From: Geosiphon pyriformis | Lineage: Eukaryota > Glomeromycota > Glomeromycetes > Archaeosporales > Geosiphonaceae | Direction of reading: 5' to 3' | DNA: 64,000 nucleotides | NCBI GenBank assembly: GCA_016748015.1 | Contig: JAAOMT010000617.1 | Location: forward strand, 504,635 to 568,634 | Part shown: one piece after another, positions 18,878 through 30,758 of the stretch | Position numbering within the stretch: position 1 is the stretch's first letter | Layout: each line of letters begins with the position of its first letter | Notes under the pieces: model-generated | The model's input: the letters and a program-made list of their open reading frames with translations, nothing else | Databases searched by the model: none | Told to the model about the DNA's origin: nothing | Position numbers and translations under genes: made by a program

Positions 18878-20514
18878 CTTCAGAAGAAACTTTAATAAAA
18901 AAACTGGCAAGAAAGCAAAATACAGTTATTGGTGACATAGTTCTTGTGCCAGGTACTGGTGTAATAAACCTTTGTATTCCTCTAGTGATGAATGCAAGTC
19001 TTGCCTAATCTATTACAAAGATTGGGAGCCAATTAGTTTGATATCCAGAAAAAAACTAAAAGAAGTACAGAAGTTTTTTGAAAATAAACTACTTAAAATT
19101 CAATTACTAGTTATAGAACAAAAAAAACCTTCATCTGAAGAAAAAAAAGTGGACATTGAAAATCTGTTAGCTAGGAATAGCCCAGTTATCTCAAAAAAAG
19201 GTGATACTCTTAAACAAACTCATATGATACAACACACTATTATCACAAAAAAAACTCATTCTATCCATTTAAAGCCTTATTAATCCAATTAATGCAATAA
19301 TGAGTTTATCAAGAAAGAAATAAACTGAATAAAAAATCTCAGATTCATACAAGAAACCAAGAGTAAATGGGCTTTTCCAGTTGTAGTGGTATTTAAGAAA
19401 GATAAAACCCTATGCTTCTGTGTTAACTACTGCCAATTAAATGTCATTATTATAAGAAACATATATTTACTCCCCAAAATTAATGCAATGCTAGATAAAT
19501 TCAATGGTGCTGCTTTCTTTTCAATTATTAACTTAACTGCTGGATTTTGGCAAGTAGAGATGAATTCAAAAAGCAGAAAAAAAACTGCCTGTATTACCAA
19601 GTATGGTATCTATGAATTTACAGTCATGCCTTTTGGTTTCACTAATGTTTCTTCTACCTTTCAATGTCTAATAAACAAAGTATTTAAATCAGTAAAAGAA
19701 AACTTTGTTTTAGTCTACTTAGACAACATAATAGTCTACTCAAAAACCTGGGATAAATACCTTGAACATTTGCAGAAGGTTTTTGACCTGCTTAGAAATT
19801 TTGGCTTTAAGATCAACCCAATTAAATCTTTTTTTGGATGCCAATCCACCTAGTTCCTTGGTCATTTTATTACAAAAGATGGAATTTTCTCTGACCCTAC
19901 TAAAGTTAAAAAAGTTCAAAACATTAGACAACTAATAAATGTCTTTGAACTACGTTTTTTCTTTGGTTTGGCTTCTTACTATTGCAAATTTATTAAGAAT
20001 TTCTCCAAAATCGCCTTTCCTCTCAATCAGCTATTCAGAAAAAATGTCAATTATTATTGGAGCACTCATCAACAAAAAGCTTTTGAAATTCTAAAAGAAA
20101 AACTTATTACTGAACCAATTCTCAAGCAACTTAATCTGAACCAACCTTTTATTCTTCATACTGATACATCTGGCTATGGACTTGGTGCTGTCTTTTTACA
20201 GAAAAATGAAAATGGCAAAGAACATGCTATAGCATATGCTAGTAGATCCTTTACACCAGCAGAAAAAAACTATTCAGTTACTGAACAGGAATGTTTAGCA
20301 GTAGTTTGGACAACTAGTTACTGGAATCAATATCTTTTGGTGTGAAATTCTTAGTAGTAACAGATCATTAAGCCTTGGTTTGGCTGCACAATAAAAAGAA
20401 ACTGGAACATAAACAAATAATTTGCTGGATACTCCACTTGAATGAATTTGACTATGATATTTAATATTACAAAGGAGCAAATCATCAAAATGCCGATGCT
20501 ATTACCAGTAAAAT
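18878..20514 (+). pseudogene. pol: Gypsy-1 copy B pol: reverse transcriptase and RNase H
   Basis: Starts within the Cys-rich linker (SSDECKSCLIYYKDWEP at about 18.98 kb), then RT. Visible blocks are FCVNYCQLN, FFSIINLTAGFWQ (motif A, where Asp is now Asn), FGFTNVSSTFQ and YLDN at 19716-19727 with the second Asp lost. FLGHFITKDGI follows a TAG at 19851. RNase H keeps HTDTSGYGLGAV, AIAYASRSFTP and the Glu in TEQECLAVVW. Sequence similarity ends near 20514 in the NADA block. There is no frameshift from 18972 to 20342, only nonsense and missense changes. Confidence 0.82.
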
Positions 20515-21466
20515 TTTAGTTATTAATTAGCATGAAATTACCTTTCTAATTTCTATTATTAATTAGCATATATTATTATTATTTTGATTATTACTTATTA
20601 TTTAATCAAATTATCAAATATTATTACTTAATCAATAATCCAATTTGTACTATAGAAATTAAGATGATCAAATTACACAATACTCTGAATCATTTAACAT
20701 AGTCAAAATTCGCCGAAATTAATAAAAATTGGCCGAAATAATTAATAGTTCAATAAAATAACTTGTAGTTTGCCAAAATGTATCTTTAGTTTACCCAAAT
20801 TATAGCAAAGAGAAAAGTGCAAGTTCAAAGACTAGTACTACAACAAGTTGTATAAAAGAAGAGCTTCTCTCTTCAAGAAAATGTATCTTCTCACAGTATC
20901 TTAACATAGTATTACTTTAAATATCTTAATTAAAATAAATCACTTTTTACACATTTAAATAAAAATTAAACATTCAAAAACCAAATCCTAAAATTATTAC
21001 ACTTGAAATTCTCTCAACACAATTAACATTTTGAAATTAATTAGCTACCAATTTCAATAAACTGTTAATGACTCCAGACCTGGATAGAAAACGTTTTCCT
21101 TGATAAAATTCTATTTCTTTTATATTTCTTTTATATTTCTTTTTTTTTTATTATAATTATTAAGGTAGTCTACAAATGAGATTTCTGTAGAAGAGTTGAC
21201 TTTTACAGCAAAGTAACTACACATTTTTAGTGAGCTTTCAGACAAGCAATTCCTGGAAAAGAGTTGATGTTTACTACAATGTAACTACACAAAGTAACTG
21301 GTATGGAATTGGCTATTCTACTCATAAGCTCAGCAGTTCAAATTATAGGAAATAATTTAAAGATAAATTCAGTTACTGGAGGTCCAACTACTTCCTAAGA
21401 ATGTGAATTCACAGCAAATTAACATTAACAACATTCAAGAAAAAAGACCAAAAACTTCTGGTAATA
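20515..21466 (+). repeat. Probable 5-prime LTR of Gypsy-3
   Basis: Non-coding, AT-rich, ending GGTAATA directly before a primer-binding site, as in the other two families (their LTRs end TAACA). It contains a good TATA box at 20851 and imperfect direct repeats of the AGAGTTGA...GTAACTACACA type at about 21.19 and 21.26 kb. No partner LTR is in the window, so the start is uncertain. Confidence 0.5.
20851..20858 (+). promoter_or_regulatory. TATA box in the Gypsy-3 LTR-like region
   Basis: TATAAAAG, followed by a purine/pyrimidine-rich leader (GAAGAGCTTCTCTCTTC). A likely core promoter of the element RNA. Confidence 0.5.
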
Positions 21467-21468
21467 TT

Positions 21469-21484
21469 TGGTGCTTTTTCATGG
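21469..21484 (+). other. Gypsy-3 primer-binding site
   Basis: TGGTGCTTTTTCATGG. The first seven bases equal the Gypsy-1 and Gypsy-2 sites; several of the later differences are C to T. Confidence 0.55.
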
Positions 21485-21490
21485 AAATAA

Positions 21491-23475
21491 CACAGCAACA
21501 ACAAATTCAAAGTGGTGATCACACCAGACACAACAACTCTAAAGTATTATCAGTCAATTTACACCCATTGCAAACAGAGATTCAACATTTCAGACGGAAT
21601 TGAAATTGTTAAAAAGACATTTTACCAGTATATTAAAAACTGCATCAACAATTATCTTCTTAGAAATTACAACATTTCAGAAGTTAGAAGCAACCTCTAC
21701 AATAATTTAGTGCACTATTCACAGTTGGAAACTGAAAACCTTAACAGTGAAACAATTGCCACCTACTTCCAAGAACTTAATTTTAACATTATCAAGTATT
21801 GTAAAGAAATATATCTAATACAGTCTAAATACTCTATTGACTTTAAATCAGAGACAGAAACAAACAACAAAGGCAAACAAAAACTGAAACAACACTCAAG
21901 TACTACTCCAAATACTCCAAAAACACCAAAGACAACCACCAAACACTTACAAACACCTAAACAAGAAACCAGTGTTAAATTACCACTTTCTATTACACTA
22001 TTTTCAATTTTACCTGCTCGACCACAAATACCAAATTCACCACTTAACTATTTTTTCAGACCAGAAGATTTTCAGTCACTTAGAAATTCTATTCAACAGC
22101 AGAAACCAATATCAACCAGCACCAATATTATTGATTACTTACAAGAAAACAAAAGTAATTATTCAGAGAACTTAGAAAGTAAGGAAACTGAATCAGAACA
22201 AGAAAAAACTACAGAAAATAAAGAAGAAATGGCAACTGCTTACATTGCAAAAATTCCAGAATTTACTGGTGAAAATAATAATACCAGCTCTCAAAAATGG
22301 CTTGACAATGTACAGAAAGCAGGAGATGCAAATGGTTAGAATGCAGCAAAAATGCTCAAAGCAATCTCATACTTTTTTTAAGGAACTACAGAAGAATGAT
22401 TTGAAAACTTAGAAAAACCATTTAGAAACTGGCAAGCATTCAAAAATGCTTTCTTACAACAATTCACTAACAACAACACTTCTATTACTCTTTGCAATCA
22501 CTTTCACAATATCAAACAAGAAACATCTGAAACTGTTATGACTTATCTTGGAAAATTCAATAAACTTCTTAGACAAATTCAACAATTAGAAACCAATGAC
22601 TACTATTCTGATGTCCAGATTCTGGATCAGTTTATAGCAGGATTAAAAGACAAATTAATCAAAAAAGTTTGCCCACATGCTCCAGAAGATCTAGTAACAG
22701 CCATTAGACATGCAAAGAACTATGAAATGGCAATAAAAGAAGCAAACCATATCAAACTTATTAAACTAACTATTGGAAAAACCAGCACAGCAGCTGAAGA
22801 GAAAATAGACCAACTCACAAAAAAGGTTGAAAACTACTTTACAAACCAACAACAACAGCAGCAGCAATCACAAAGATATCAACCATCACAATAACACAAT
22901 TAAAACAATTTTGGATTACTATTTAACAACCAATCTCAAAATTGTTATTATTGTGGAATCTCAGGACATTGGAAACAAGATTGCAGAAAATTGCAAAGAG
23001 ACCAACAAAACAGGAGTAATTAATGTTACTCTTCACCACAACAATCTTATTACCAATGCCTACTACTAATTTATTACTTATCAAGACCACAAAAACAAAA
23101 CAGTTACTATCAACCAGCTCCACAACCAATGCAGCAACAATATCAGCAACCTTTACCAATCTAGCAATATCAAACACTATTTACTCAATAATATTAAATA
23201 CCAATCAGAAAATTGGTCTAACAAAACCAATTCACATCACAAAACCGTTTTTTAACAAACCACAATAGATTTAACTCCAATAATTAACTAGTTCCCCAAA
23301 ATTCTGTTCAACAAAGACCCACTCAGTTTCACACTCAACCCAGTTATTTAACAATGCAAGAAAAATCGGATTTTTAACAAACTGCACTTTTTGAAGGTAA
23401 AATTGCAGCCCAAATTGCCCAAAATGACAATCTTTCAGATATATTTTCATTCAAATTTGAAGCAAATGAATTAAT
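21491..23475 (+). pseudogene. gag: Gypsy-3 gag
   Basis: One frame runs from about 21491 to the truncation, with stops at apparent Trp, Gln or Arg positions. An N-terminal helical domain and a Thr/Pro/Lys-rich linker (22 kb) precede a capsid block (MATAYIAKIPEFTGE ... WLDNVQKAGDANG) similar in layout to Gypsy-2 (KLNNFTGK ... WLNDVEKAITVNG). The CCHC knuckle CYYCGISGHWKQDC is intact at 22943-22984. A Gln/Tyr/Pro-rich tail extends to about 23.47 kb. The first clear in-frame ATG is internal, so the start is unresolved. Confidence 0.75.
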
Positions 23476-25495
23476 GTAAGCTGGAGTTTCCATGAGATTT
23501 TTAACAACCAGATTTTTGTACTATTTCTGGTGGTTTCAACTTTGGAGAATTCTTAAAAACTTTAGTCATTGTTTTTAGTAGTTGATGTGAATGCTTTATT
23601 TGGATTCAGAACAAAATCAATCTTGGCTTTTTTCTTCTTACTTGTTAATTCAGAAGTGTTGATTGCTAGTTCATCCATGTTATAGTCATCATTAGTTAAA
23701 TTAAAAGCATAAAAGAGGTTTTTTTCTGGTTGGCTTGCACTTTCATCCTTTGAAGGTGTGCCTACTAGTTTAAAGACTGATAAACAGTGACTTTAACTAA
23801 GGAATTCTCTCCAAAGAAATTGATGTTGGCATGATTGGGTTTTTAATTGGGACATTGTTGTTGATGGTTCTGTTGTTTTAATTGTTATTGTTTCTAAGAG
23901 CTAAAGGAGGCAGAAGAGGATAGTTGCAATCTTTGAAGAAATGTTCAGTTAATCCACAGCAATAACACACAAATAAACCATAATTTTGTTGCCTTTAATA
24001 AGGAGATTGCTGAAGTTGATTAAAATGGGGTTCAAATCTGGATTTTTGTGGTTGTTGATTCTCTCTAACTGCTTGGGCTAAGGTTTCTAGTAACTAGGCA
24101 AGATTAGCTGTAAGTCTATCTATTAACTGTTCATTTGGGTCTTAAGTTTGGGCAGCAAAAGAGATAACAGCCATTTGAAAAGCAGAAGCCATAACAAAAG
24201 CAGGAGCAAAAACTGGAAGTGTAAATCCTAAGTGCATTCTTTGATTGTCTTCTATTTTCTGGGCAAGTTCAATGGCCATATTTATTGTGGAATTGTCTTT
24301 CAAAACCAGAAGGGGCCAAAGAGCATAGAAAAGATCAGTTTTCAATCTTTTTATAAAGGAATAGATTTTTTGCTCTTTTGTTTAGTTCTTTCCAAAGTCT
24401 ACTTGCTTGATTAATTTTCTGATTGCTTTGGCATACTCAATTACAATTCTACCAGGATCTTGGGTTCTTCTTTCTAATTCCATGCACCATTTGGATATTA
24501 GAATAGGAGTTCTAATTTTAGTTTCAAACTGGGTTGTGAAAGAAGTGTTTTCTTCTTTAACATTTGTTGATGCCCATTTAATAATTCTTTGGTAAGCACC
24601 AGCATTAGTTTTTTGTAAGAACCAAGTAGCAGAAGAGCTTTGAAGGTAGCCACCAATGATTTGGAATTTATACTCAGCATCATATTGATTGACAGTAATT
24701 GCTCTTTCAAAATCATTTAATCATTCAATTGGGTCTTGTGTATTACCTCTAAATAAAAGTAATAAAATATTGTTTCTTTGTCCTAAAGCAGTTTATATGT
24801 CTTGAAAAGTGATCAAAATGTTTTGTTGTATAGAGTTATTAGCCATTGGTTCAGAAGTAGCTGTTTGTGTAGAGTGTTCTGATTTACTTAAAAAGAGATC
24901 AAAAGCAGGAGCAGTTTGATAGCTTTCTTTTTCTGTTTCAAAAAGTGTTTCAGATAGCTGATGGGCAGCAATCCAGATATGAATTTGGTAATTCAAGTAT
25001 TCAGAATCAGAGAACTGTTGTTCAAAAATTGTTGAATATAAAAGCTAATTGATACTGTTGTTTTTTTCTTTAAAGTTGTTTTCAAAATAAGCTTGGTCAA
25101 TAGGTTGTATAAGTTGTATAGGTTTCAGCTGAATGCTCATTTAGGAACCAGTTCCAAAAGTTTTGGAATTGTTTACTGAATTGTTCTTCAATAAAGAAGC
25201 AAATCAAGCAGGAGGGCAAAAGATTGAGTTCAATAAAGTTTAGATTGTTTTTGTTGTGTGCTTTAAAGTGTTTTTTTGATTGTTGTGGCAAGTATAAATA
25301 ATTACTTATACAATAAAAAACAAAGTGGATTTTGACAATCTCACAGAGAGCATCACTTTTATATTACAGGTTGGAGTAACAAGCTAATGAATAGCAAGAG
25401 AGAACAAGATTGTAGAGTAATAAAAGGAATCAAAGGGAATTCAACTTTAAAGAGCAAATTGAATGAGTATAGATTCAATATGCGAAATCAGTCTC
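23476..25495 (-). mobile_element. Gypsy-1 copy F fragment (LTR end, gag, start of pol)
   Basis: An inverted Gypsy-1 5-prime fragment. It holds the beginning of pol (23476-23767), the whole gag, the primer-site region, and the first 134 bp of the adjoining LTR end (25362-25495), which is cut by a poly(T) run. The LTR edge reads TATTACAGG where TGTTACAGG is expected (G to A). Confidence 0.8.
23762..25309 (-). pseudogene. gag: Gypsy-1 copy F gag
   Basis: The whole gag frame is present with almost the family length (516 codons). The initiator is ATA instead of ATG at 25307-25309, a G-to-A loss of the start codon. Stops occur at Gln and Trp sites. The knuckle region (CYCCGLTEHFFKDC, near 23.95 kb) keeps its spacing. 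The heptamer TTTAAAC is at 23768-23774 (minus strand), followed directly by TAG in place of TGG. Pol continues in the minus-one frame for about 290 nt to the truncation. Confidence 0.78.
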
Positions 25496-25654
25496 TTTTT
25501 TTTTTTTTTTTGTTAACATGTAGCCATGCTGATTATTTATTAGTTATATTCACAGTAATGTGGTACTTTCATAAAGCTAACTTACTTAATAATACAAAAA
25601 TTACAAGATGTGGCTAACTACAAGCAGAAAGCTCTAACTACATGTTAATACTAC
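25496..25654 (-). mobile_element. 5-prime-truncated copy of the ORF1-only retroposon (3-prime tail only)
   Basis: A poly(T) run (poly(A) on the element strand) followed by about 140 bp matching the 3-prime UTR of the element at 36017-38453, including GTTAACATGTAGCCATGCTG and the TTTCATAAAGC and TAACTACATG blocks. It matches that element better than the LINE-B tail. It sits between inverted Gypsy-1 fragments F and G. Confidence 0.75.
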
Positions 25655-26265
25655 TATTATAATTGAAACTTATACTTCTTATTAATTATTACATGTATTA
25701 GCCATTGATGTTATATAAATTAGCCACTTTATTTTTAGAAAGTAATCATTGACCACTTTTTATAGCTATATAAGTAATGAATCTCTTAGCTGTAGAAAAA
25801 CATGTAAAAATCAAGAAAATAAAATAAATAAAATAACAACTTTTATCTCAATTATTCTCTTATTACTAATTTTTTTTTTCCCTACTTTCAAGTATCTGAA
25901 CATCTTGGAATAAAAGATCACTTGTTGGTTATTTTTTATCCTTTTCTTGAAACATTTAATTGTAGTATTTGAAGATTATTAAATAAAATGTAACTAAAGA
26001 GTACATTTAATACCTAATATTGAATTCTAAGAGTGTCAATATAAGGCATAGAATTATACCAGTGTGTATTCATTTGTTGACAATACGAACTATCTCTCTA
26101 CCTTCAGATTCCTCAGTTATCTTTTGAAAAGTATAGTGACTGAAATATTTTATAAGACTGATCTCACACATTGAATCCATATTCATTCAATTTGTTCTTT
26201 GAATTTGAATTCTCTTTGATTTTTTTCTCTTGCTATCTGTTAGCTTGTTATTCTAATCCATAACA
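25655..26265 (+). repeat. Gypsy-1 copy G 5-prime LTR
   Basis: Starts TATTATAATTGAAAC (from TGTTAT) and ends CCATAACA. The tandem TTGACC repeats before the TATA box are reduced to about one unit near 25.75 kb. TATATAAG and the CTCTTAGCTGTAG block are kept. Confidence 0.82.
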
Positions 26266-26306
26266 TAAAAGTGGTGCTTCTTGTGAGGTTTTCAAATTCC
26301 TATTGT

Positions 26307-27835
26307 ATGGGTGATTATTCATACCTAGCACAATAATCAGAAAAACATTTTAAAAAATAATCTAGACTTTATTGAACTTAATTCTTTGCTCTTCTGCTTG
26401 ATTTGCTTCTCCATTAAAAAACAATCCAGCAGATAATTTTAAGACTTTTGGAACTGGTTTCTGAATAAGCATTCAGCTGAAACCTATACAGCCTACACAA
26501 CTTATTATTTTGACCAAGCTTATTTTGAAAACAACTTTGAAAAAAGAAACAACAGTATCAATCAGCTTTTATATTCCACAACCTTTAAACAACAGCCCCC
26601 TGATTTCAAATATCTGAATCATCAAATCCATACTTGGATTACTGCCCATCAATCAACTGAAACTTCTCTTAAAACAGAAGAAGAAAGCTATTAAACTGCT
26701 CTTGTTTTTGATCTCTTTTCAAGTGAATCAAACCATTCTACTCAAACAGTAACTTTTGAACCAATGGCTAATAATCTTATACAACAGAACATTCTGATTG
26801 CCTTCCAAGGCATACAAACTGCTTTGGGAAGAAGAAACAACACCCCATTACTCTTGTTTAGAGATGATACACAAGATTCAATTGAATGGTTGGACAACTT
26901 TGAAAAAGCTGCCACAGCCAACCAATATGATAATAAATATAAGTTCCAAATCATTGGTGGCTATCTTCAAAGCTCTTTTGCTACTTGGTTTTTACAAGAA
27001 ACCAATGCCAATACTCAACAAAAAATCATTAGCAAATGCTGGAGAAGACAACACCTCTTTTACTACCCAGTTTGAAATGAAATTTAGAACTCCTATTTTG
27101 ATATCTAAATGGTGCATGGAATTAGAAAGAAAAATCCAAGGTCTTGGTAAAGCTATAACTGAATATGCAAAAGCAATCAGAAAGTTAATTAAGCAAGTAG
27201 ACTTTGAAAAAAACTGGACAGAAGAACAAAAGATTCATTCTTTTACAAAAAGATTAAGAACAAATCTGTCCTATATTCTTTGGCCCCTTCTGGTCCTGAA
27301 AGACAATCCCACAATAAATATGGTTGTTGAATTTGCCCAATAAAATAAAGACAACCAAAGGATGCATTTGGGATCTACACTTTTAGTTTTTGCTTTTGTT
27401 TCTGTTATAGTTCCTGCTCCTTAAATGGCTGCCACTTCTTTTACTGCCCAAACTCCAGATCCCAATGAACAATTAATAGATAGACTTACAGCCAATCTTG
27501 TCTGTTTATTAGAACTCTTAGCTCAAGCAGTCAGAGAAAATCAACAACTCCAAAGATCCAGATTTGAACCCCATTTTAATTAACCCCAGCAACTCTCTTA
27601 TTAAAAACAACAAAATTGTGGCCCACTTGTGTGTTATTACTGTGGATTAACTGGACATTTCTTCAGAGATTATAACATTCCTTCTCTGCCTCCTTCAGCT
27701 TCTAGAAACAATGACAATCAAAATAACAGAACCATTAACAACAATGTCTCCAACCAAAGACCAAATCATGCCAACATCAATTTCTTTGGAGAGGATCCCT
27801 TAGTTGAAGTCACTGTTTATTAGCCTTTAAACTGA
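26307..27835 (+). pseudogene. gag: Gypsy-1 copy G gag
   Basis: ATG at 26307 opens MGDYSYLA, with TAA at the ninth or tenth codon where Gln is expected. A short deletion after about 20 codons shifts the frame. The capsid-like core and the linker are recognisable, and the knuckle is CYYCGLTGHFFRD-Y, with the last Cys changed to Tyr. The slippery heptamer TTTAAAC is at 27826-27832, followed by TGA where Trp stands in other copies. Non-functional. Confidence 0.78.
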
Positions 27836-28346
27836 TAGGCATATCTCCAAAGGATGAGAGTACAAGCCAACCAAAAGAAAACCCCTTTTATGCTTTTAAC
27901 CTAACTAATAATAACCATGACATGAATAAACTAACAATCAACACTTCTGAATCAACAAGAAAGAAAAAGAAAGCCAAGGTTAATTTTGTTATAAATCCAA
28001 AGAAAGCCTCCACATCAACTGCTGATAATAATAAGCCCCCAAAGGCTAAAGTTTTTAAAAATTCTCCAAAGTTAGAACCTCCAGAAATAGTACAAAAATC
28101 TGGCCCAACACACATTATATTTGGCCAACTAATGACTCAGAAAAGATCTTCACAAATTATTAATACCAAAGAAAAAAACACCAAAGACAAACAAACACCC
28201 ATGCCAATTTGGATTTGCTGACAACAACAATGTTACTCCTCTCATTTGTAAAGCCCAAGTAGCTGGTTATTTTATTGATCTGATCCTGAATAGTAGATCA
28301 TCTGTTAGCATCATTGCCAAACACTTCTTAGAAGCAATTGGCAGAA
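27832..28346 (+). pseudogene. pol: Gypsy-1 copy G pol, 5-prime fragment
   Basis: Minus-one frame after the heptamer. It has the inner Met segment MNKLTINTSES with its Lys-rich stretch, then a deletion and frameshift in the QFRK...KKKTSKTNK segment. The protease active site reads NSRS instead of DSGS near 28.29 kb. It ends at FLEAIGRK, where LINE-B sequence begins. Confidence 0.72.
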
Positions 28347-28478
28347 AGGAAAAAAAACTTTTTTTTTTTTTGCCTGCTACCACAAAATTTACTATGCCTC
28401 AAATTTAGAAAAATAGTTTTTGCCAAAAGATACTTTTAGTTATAGTACACCTTTATTATTATTATACCAGTCTTTAAA

Positions 28479-30758
28479 GTGTCTAACAACAATACTAATA
28501 GTAAAGTAACAACAGTCATAAACAGAGGTACAAGCAAAGATACTACTAAGAATATAAACCAAGTGGAAGAAAATTCCACTGTCAATACAGAAAAGGAAGG
28601 AAATAGCACATTCATACCAAACCAAATGCCAGTCAAAAAAACAAGATCTACAATATCTCCATTCAGATTTGAACATAACAGTATAACAATTGGAAGTGTA
28701 AACACAAGTAGTAAAGATAACACACCTTTTAGAATTACAAATACATCAAAGAGAACAGCCTCATACTGAAGAGCAGCTGACTTTTCTCCACTAACAGGCA
28801 ACAGACTAGAAGAAAAACCCAATAAAAAGTACAAACACTTGGAAAAAATAAGTGTGAAAGGCCTAACAGAGAGATTTAACCAGGTTATTGAAAAAAAACT
28901 TACTAATAAAACAACAAACCAAACCAACAATTTTGTCTTGTGACCAATGTTCAACAAAGAAGGTAACAGTAATAAGTTTCAAATGGAAGCCTGAACTGGT
29001 GAAAAGGGGGCCTCAAAGTACCTGAAAAAATTGAATAGACTATCTAAATTGCTTATTGAAGATGTTGAAAGAGCAGCACAGATTGAAGCAGCTCTGAAAA
29101 AATACAACCCAGAAATTCTGGACATAATCAACAAAGGGAAATTTGTAAAAAAAACTGATAAGCAAATGGACAATCTATTTGAGACAAACAAAGATATAGC
29201 CAATCTGAAAAGAACTGCAGAGAACATGGAAGATTCTGAATCAGATGTATCAAGCAGAATGCTAAGCCCAAGTCTGGGCCAAAAAAGTAACAAATTATCT
29301 GAGAAAAATGTCATATCTACAGAAGCAAATCAAGAAGAAGGTTGGAGGACTGTTGTTCATGGCACCAAGAGACATGTTCTGTTTGTGCAGATATTGGACA
29401 TACCAGAAAAGAACATGAAAAAGAAGGTGGAGTGGATTTATAATTTGTTGAAGAATGTCAGTTATCTTTTGGGGGCTGTAATGGTAAGAAACCAAGAAAT
29501 TAGAATAGATTTCTCCCAAATTGCTAAAAGAGATCAAGCTAGGAAGATCTTGGCAGATGCAGATATTGAGTCATTTTTGATGGCAACTAATAGCATTGCC
29601 AATCAAATGGCTGGTCAAAAGAAGGTTCTAGTTAGAAATATTTCCTTGGGTATTTCTGACAGAGAGGTTGGAACTGCCATGAAAAAATTTGGAGAGGTTA
29701 AAAAAATCCAAATCAAAATGGCTGGAAAATGGCAGTCAGCAGTGGTTGAATTCAACAACCAAGAAGAGGTGACTAGAGCTGTAGATCAATGGTTGACTCT
29801 AATCAGGAAAAATGCAGTTAGAATCTACCCAATGATAGGTACTCAAAAGATTATTAAGCAGAGAAAAACCTGGAAAGCTAAGCTAGTTGGCTTATCACAA
29901 AACTGTACTGCCCACTATCTGAGTACCACTCTGGACCAAATCAAAGCCTAATCTTGCTTTATTCCAAGAACTAGCAGAAATTACACCAGAATGGACTGTG
30001 CTTACATAGGATTTGATAGTGAAACCAGTTGTTACAATGCTACCAGTAAGCCTTTGGTGATTGGAGACACTTTGATTCACTGAGTACTCACTGATGCTAA
30101 AGAATGTTATTTTTGTTATCAGATAGAACACTTGGTTTCAAATTGTCCTACTTTACTTAAAAAAAAAGAGGAAAATACCAAGAAAGTTACCAATAACATA
30201 CAATTGACCAAATTGTATGTTAAAAAGAATATACCAGAAGAACCCATTAAGGTCTTTGGGGGAAAATCATATGTTGAAATGGTGACACTAAATCCATCTA
30301 ATAATAGGAACAATGCAAACTCAAGTGGGTCCCAAAAAGCAGGCTTACAAGTAAACAACAAAGAGGGACAACAAAAAAGAGGAGCAGAACAGCCATGGAA
30401 GTCCGAAATTGATGAACTGAGACAACAGGTAAATAAGATGGCTAAACTACTAAATGCTATAGCTTCCAAACTTGAGGTAATAGTGGAAAAAAAAAATGAA
30501 AACAAAGTGGTGATTTATCCATCAAGCCACATATCAGAAGAAAAAAAAGAAGGGGGTAATAAAAAAGTGAAACAGAATATGTCCTCTAGACATAACTTAA
30601 AGGAGGGAAAAAAGGCATACAATCCAGAGAAAAAAATCAATAAAATCAAAAAGGTCCTGGAATCTATTATGATACTGCTAAAACAGGTGGAGAAACAGGA
30701 TAACTGGAATGATGCTATGATTGGAGAATCTAAATCTATAGAAACAGATGATGTATAG
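28479..30758 (+). pseudogene. LINE-B(+) ORF1: RRM-like and zinc-knuckle protein
   Basis: ATG at 28479 opens MSNNNTNSK. One frame of 760 codons runs to TAG at 30756. In-frame stops near 28767, 28.94, 28.99, 29949 and 30.08 kb sit where Trp, Arg or Gln fit; the inverted copy reads Gln and Trp at the last two. The N-terminus is Ser/Thr/Asn-rich. Two RRM-like blocks follow (HVLFVQILDIPEKNM at 29.37 kb and KVLVRNISLGISDREVG at 29.62 kb). A knuckle at about 30.1 kb is degenerate (CYFCYQIEHLVSNC), and a Lys-rich coiled-coil tail follows. It is the RNA-binding partner of ORF2 and overlaps it by 11 nt. Confidence 0.82.

Larger units (their letters stand above)
14922..20514 (+). mobile_element. Gypsy-1 copy B (5-prime LTR, gag, PR, RT, RNase H; truncated)
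   Basis: A Ty3/gypsy element in plus orientation with its 5-prime LTR. It ends abruptly just after RNase H at about 20514, where Gypsy-3 sequence begins, so integrase, ORF3 and the 3-prime LTR are absent. A solo LTR of the same family is nested at 18219-18873. This copy is the most eroded by transitions: gag keeps exactly the 518-codon length of copies O and E but has many TAA, TAG and TGA codons at Gln, Trp or Arg sites. Confidence 0.88.
20515..23475 (+). mobile_element. Gypsy-3: 5-prime LTR-like region and gag (truncated)
   Basis: A third Ty3/gypsy family in plus orientation. It has an LTR-like region, a primer-binding site, and a gag with a CCHC knuckle and a Gln-rich tail comparable with Gypsy-2. 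It stops at about 23475, just before protease would begin, against an inverted Gypsy-1 fragment. The left boundary with copy B is approximate because no second LTR is available for comparison. Confidence 0.7.
25655..28346 (+). mobile_element. Gypsy-1 copy G (5-prime LTR, gag, start of pol)
   Basis: Plus-strand Gypsy-1 with a 611-bp 5-prime LTR (25655-26265; TG mutated to TA at its edge), primer site, gag and the first part of pol through the protease region. It is cut at about 28346 inside protease by the 5-prime end of LINE-B(+). Confidence 0.82.

Noticed and set aside
28436-28957. Minus-strand 173-codon ORF rich in Leu/Val/Phe that looks like a membrane protein
   Set aside because: It lies exactly antisense to the N-terminal part of LINE-B ORF1; the plus strand has the homologous coding frame, and Asn/Thr-rich coding read backwards gives hydrophobic residues.
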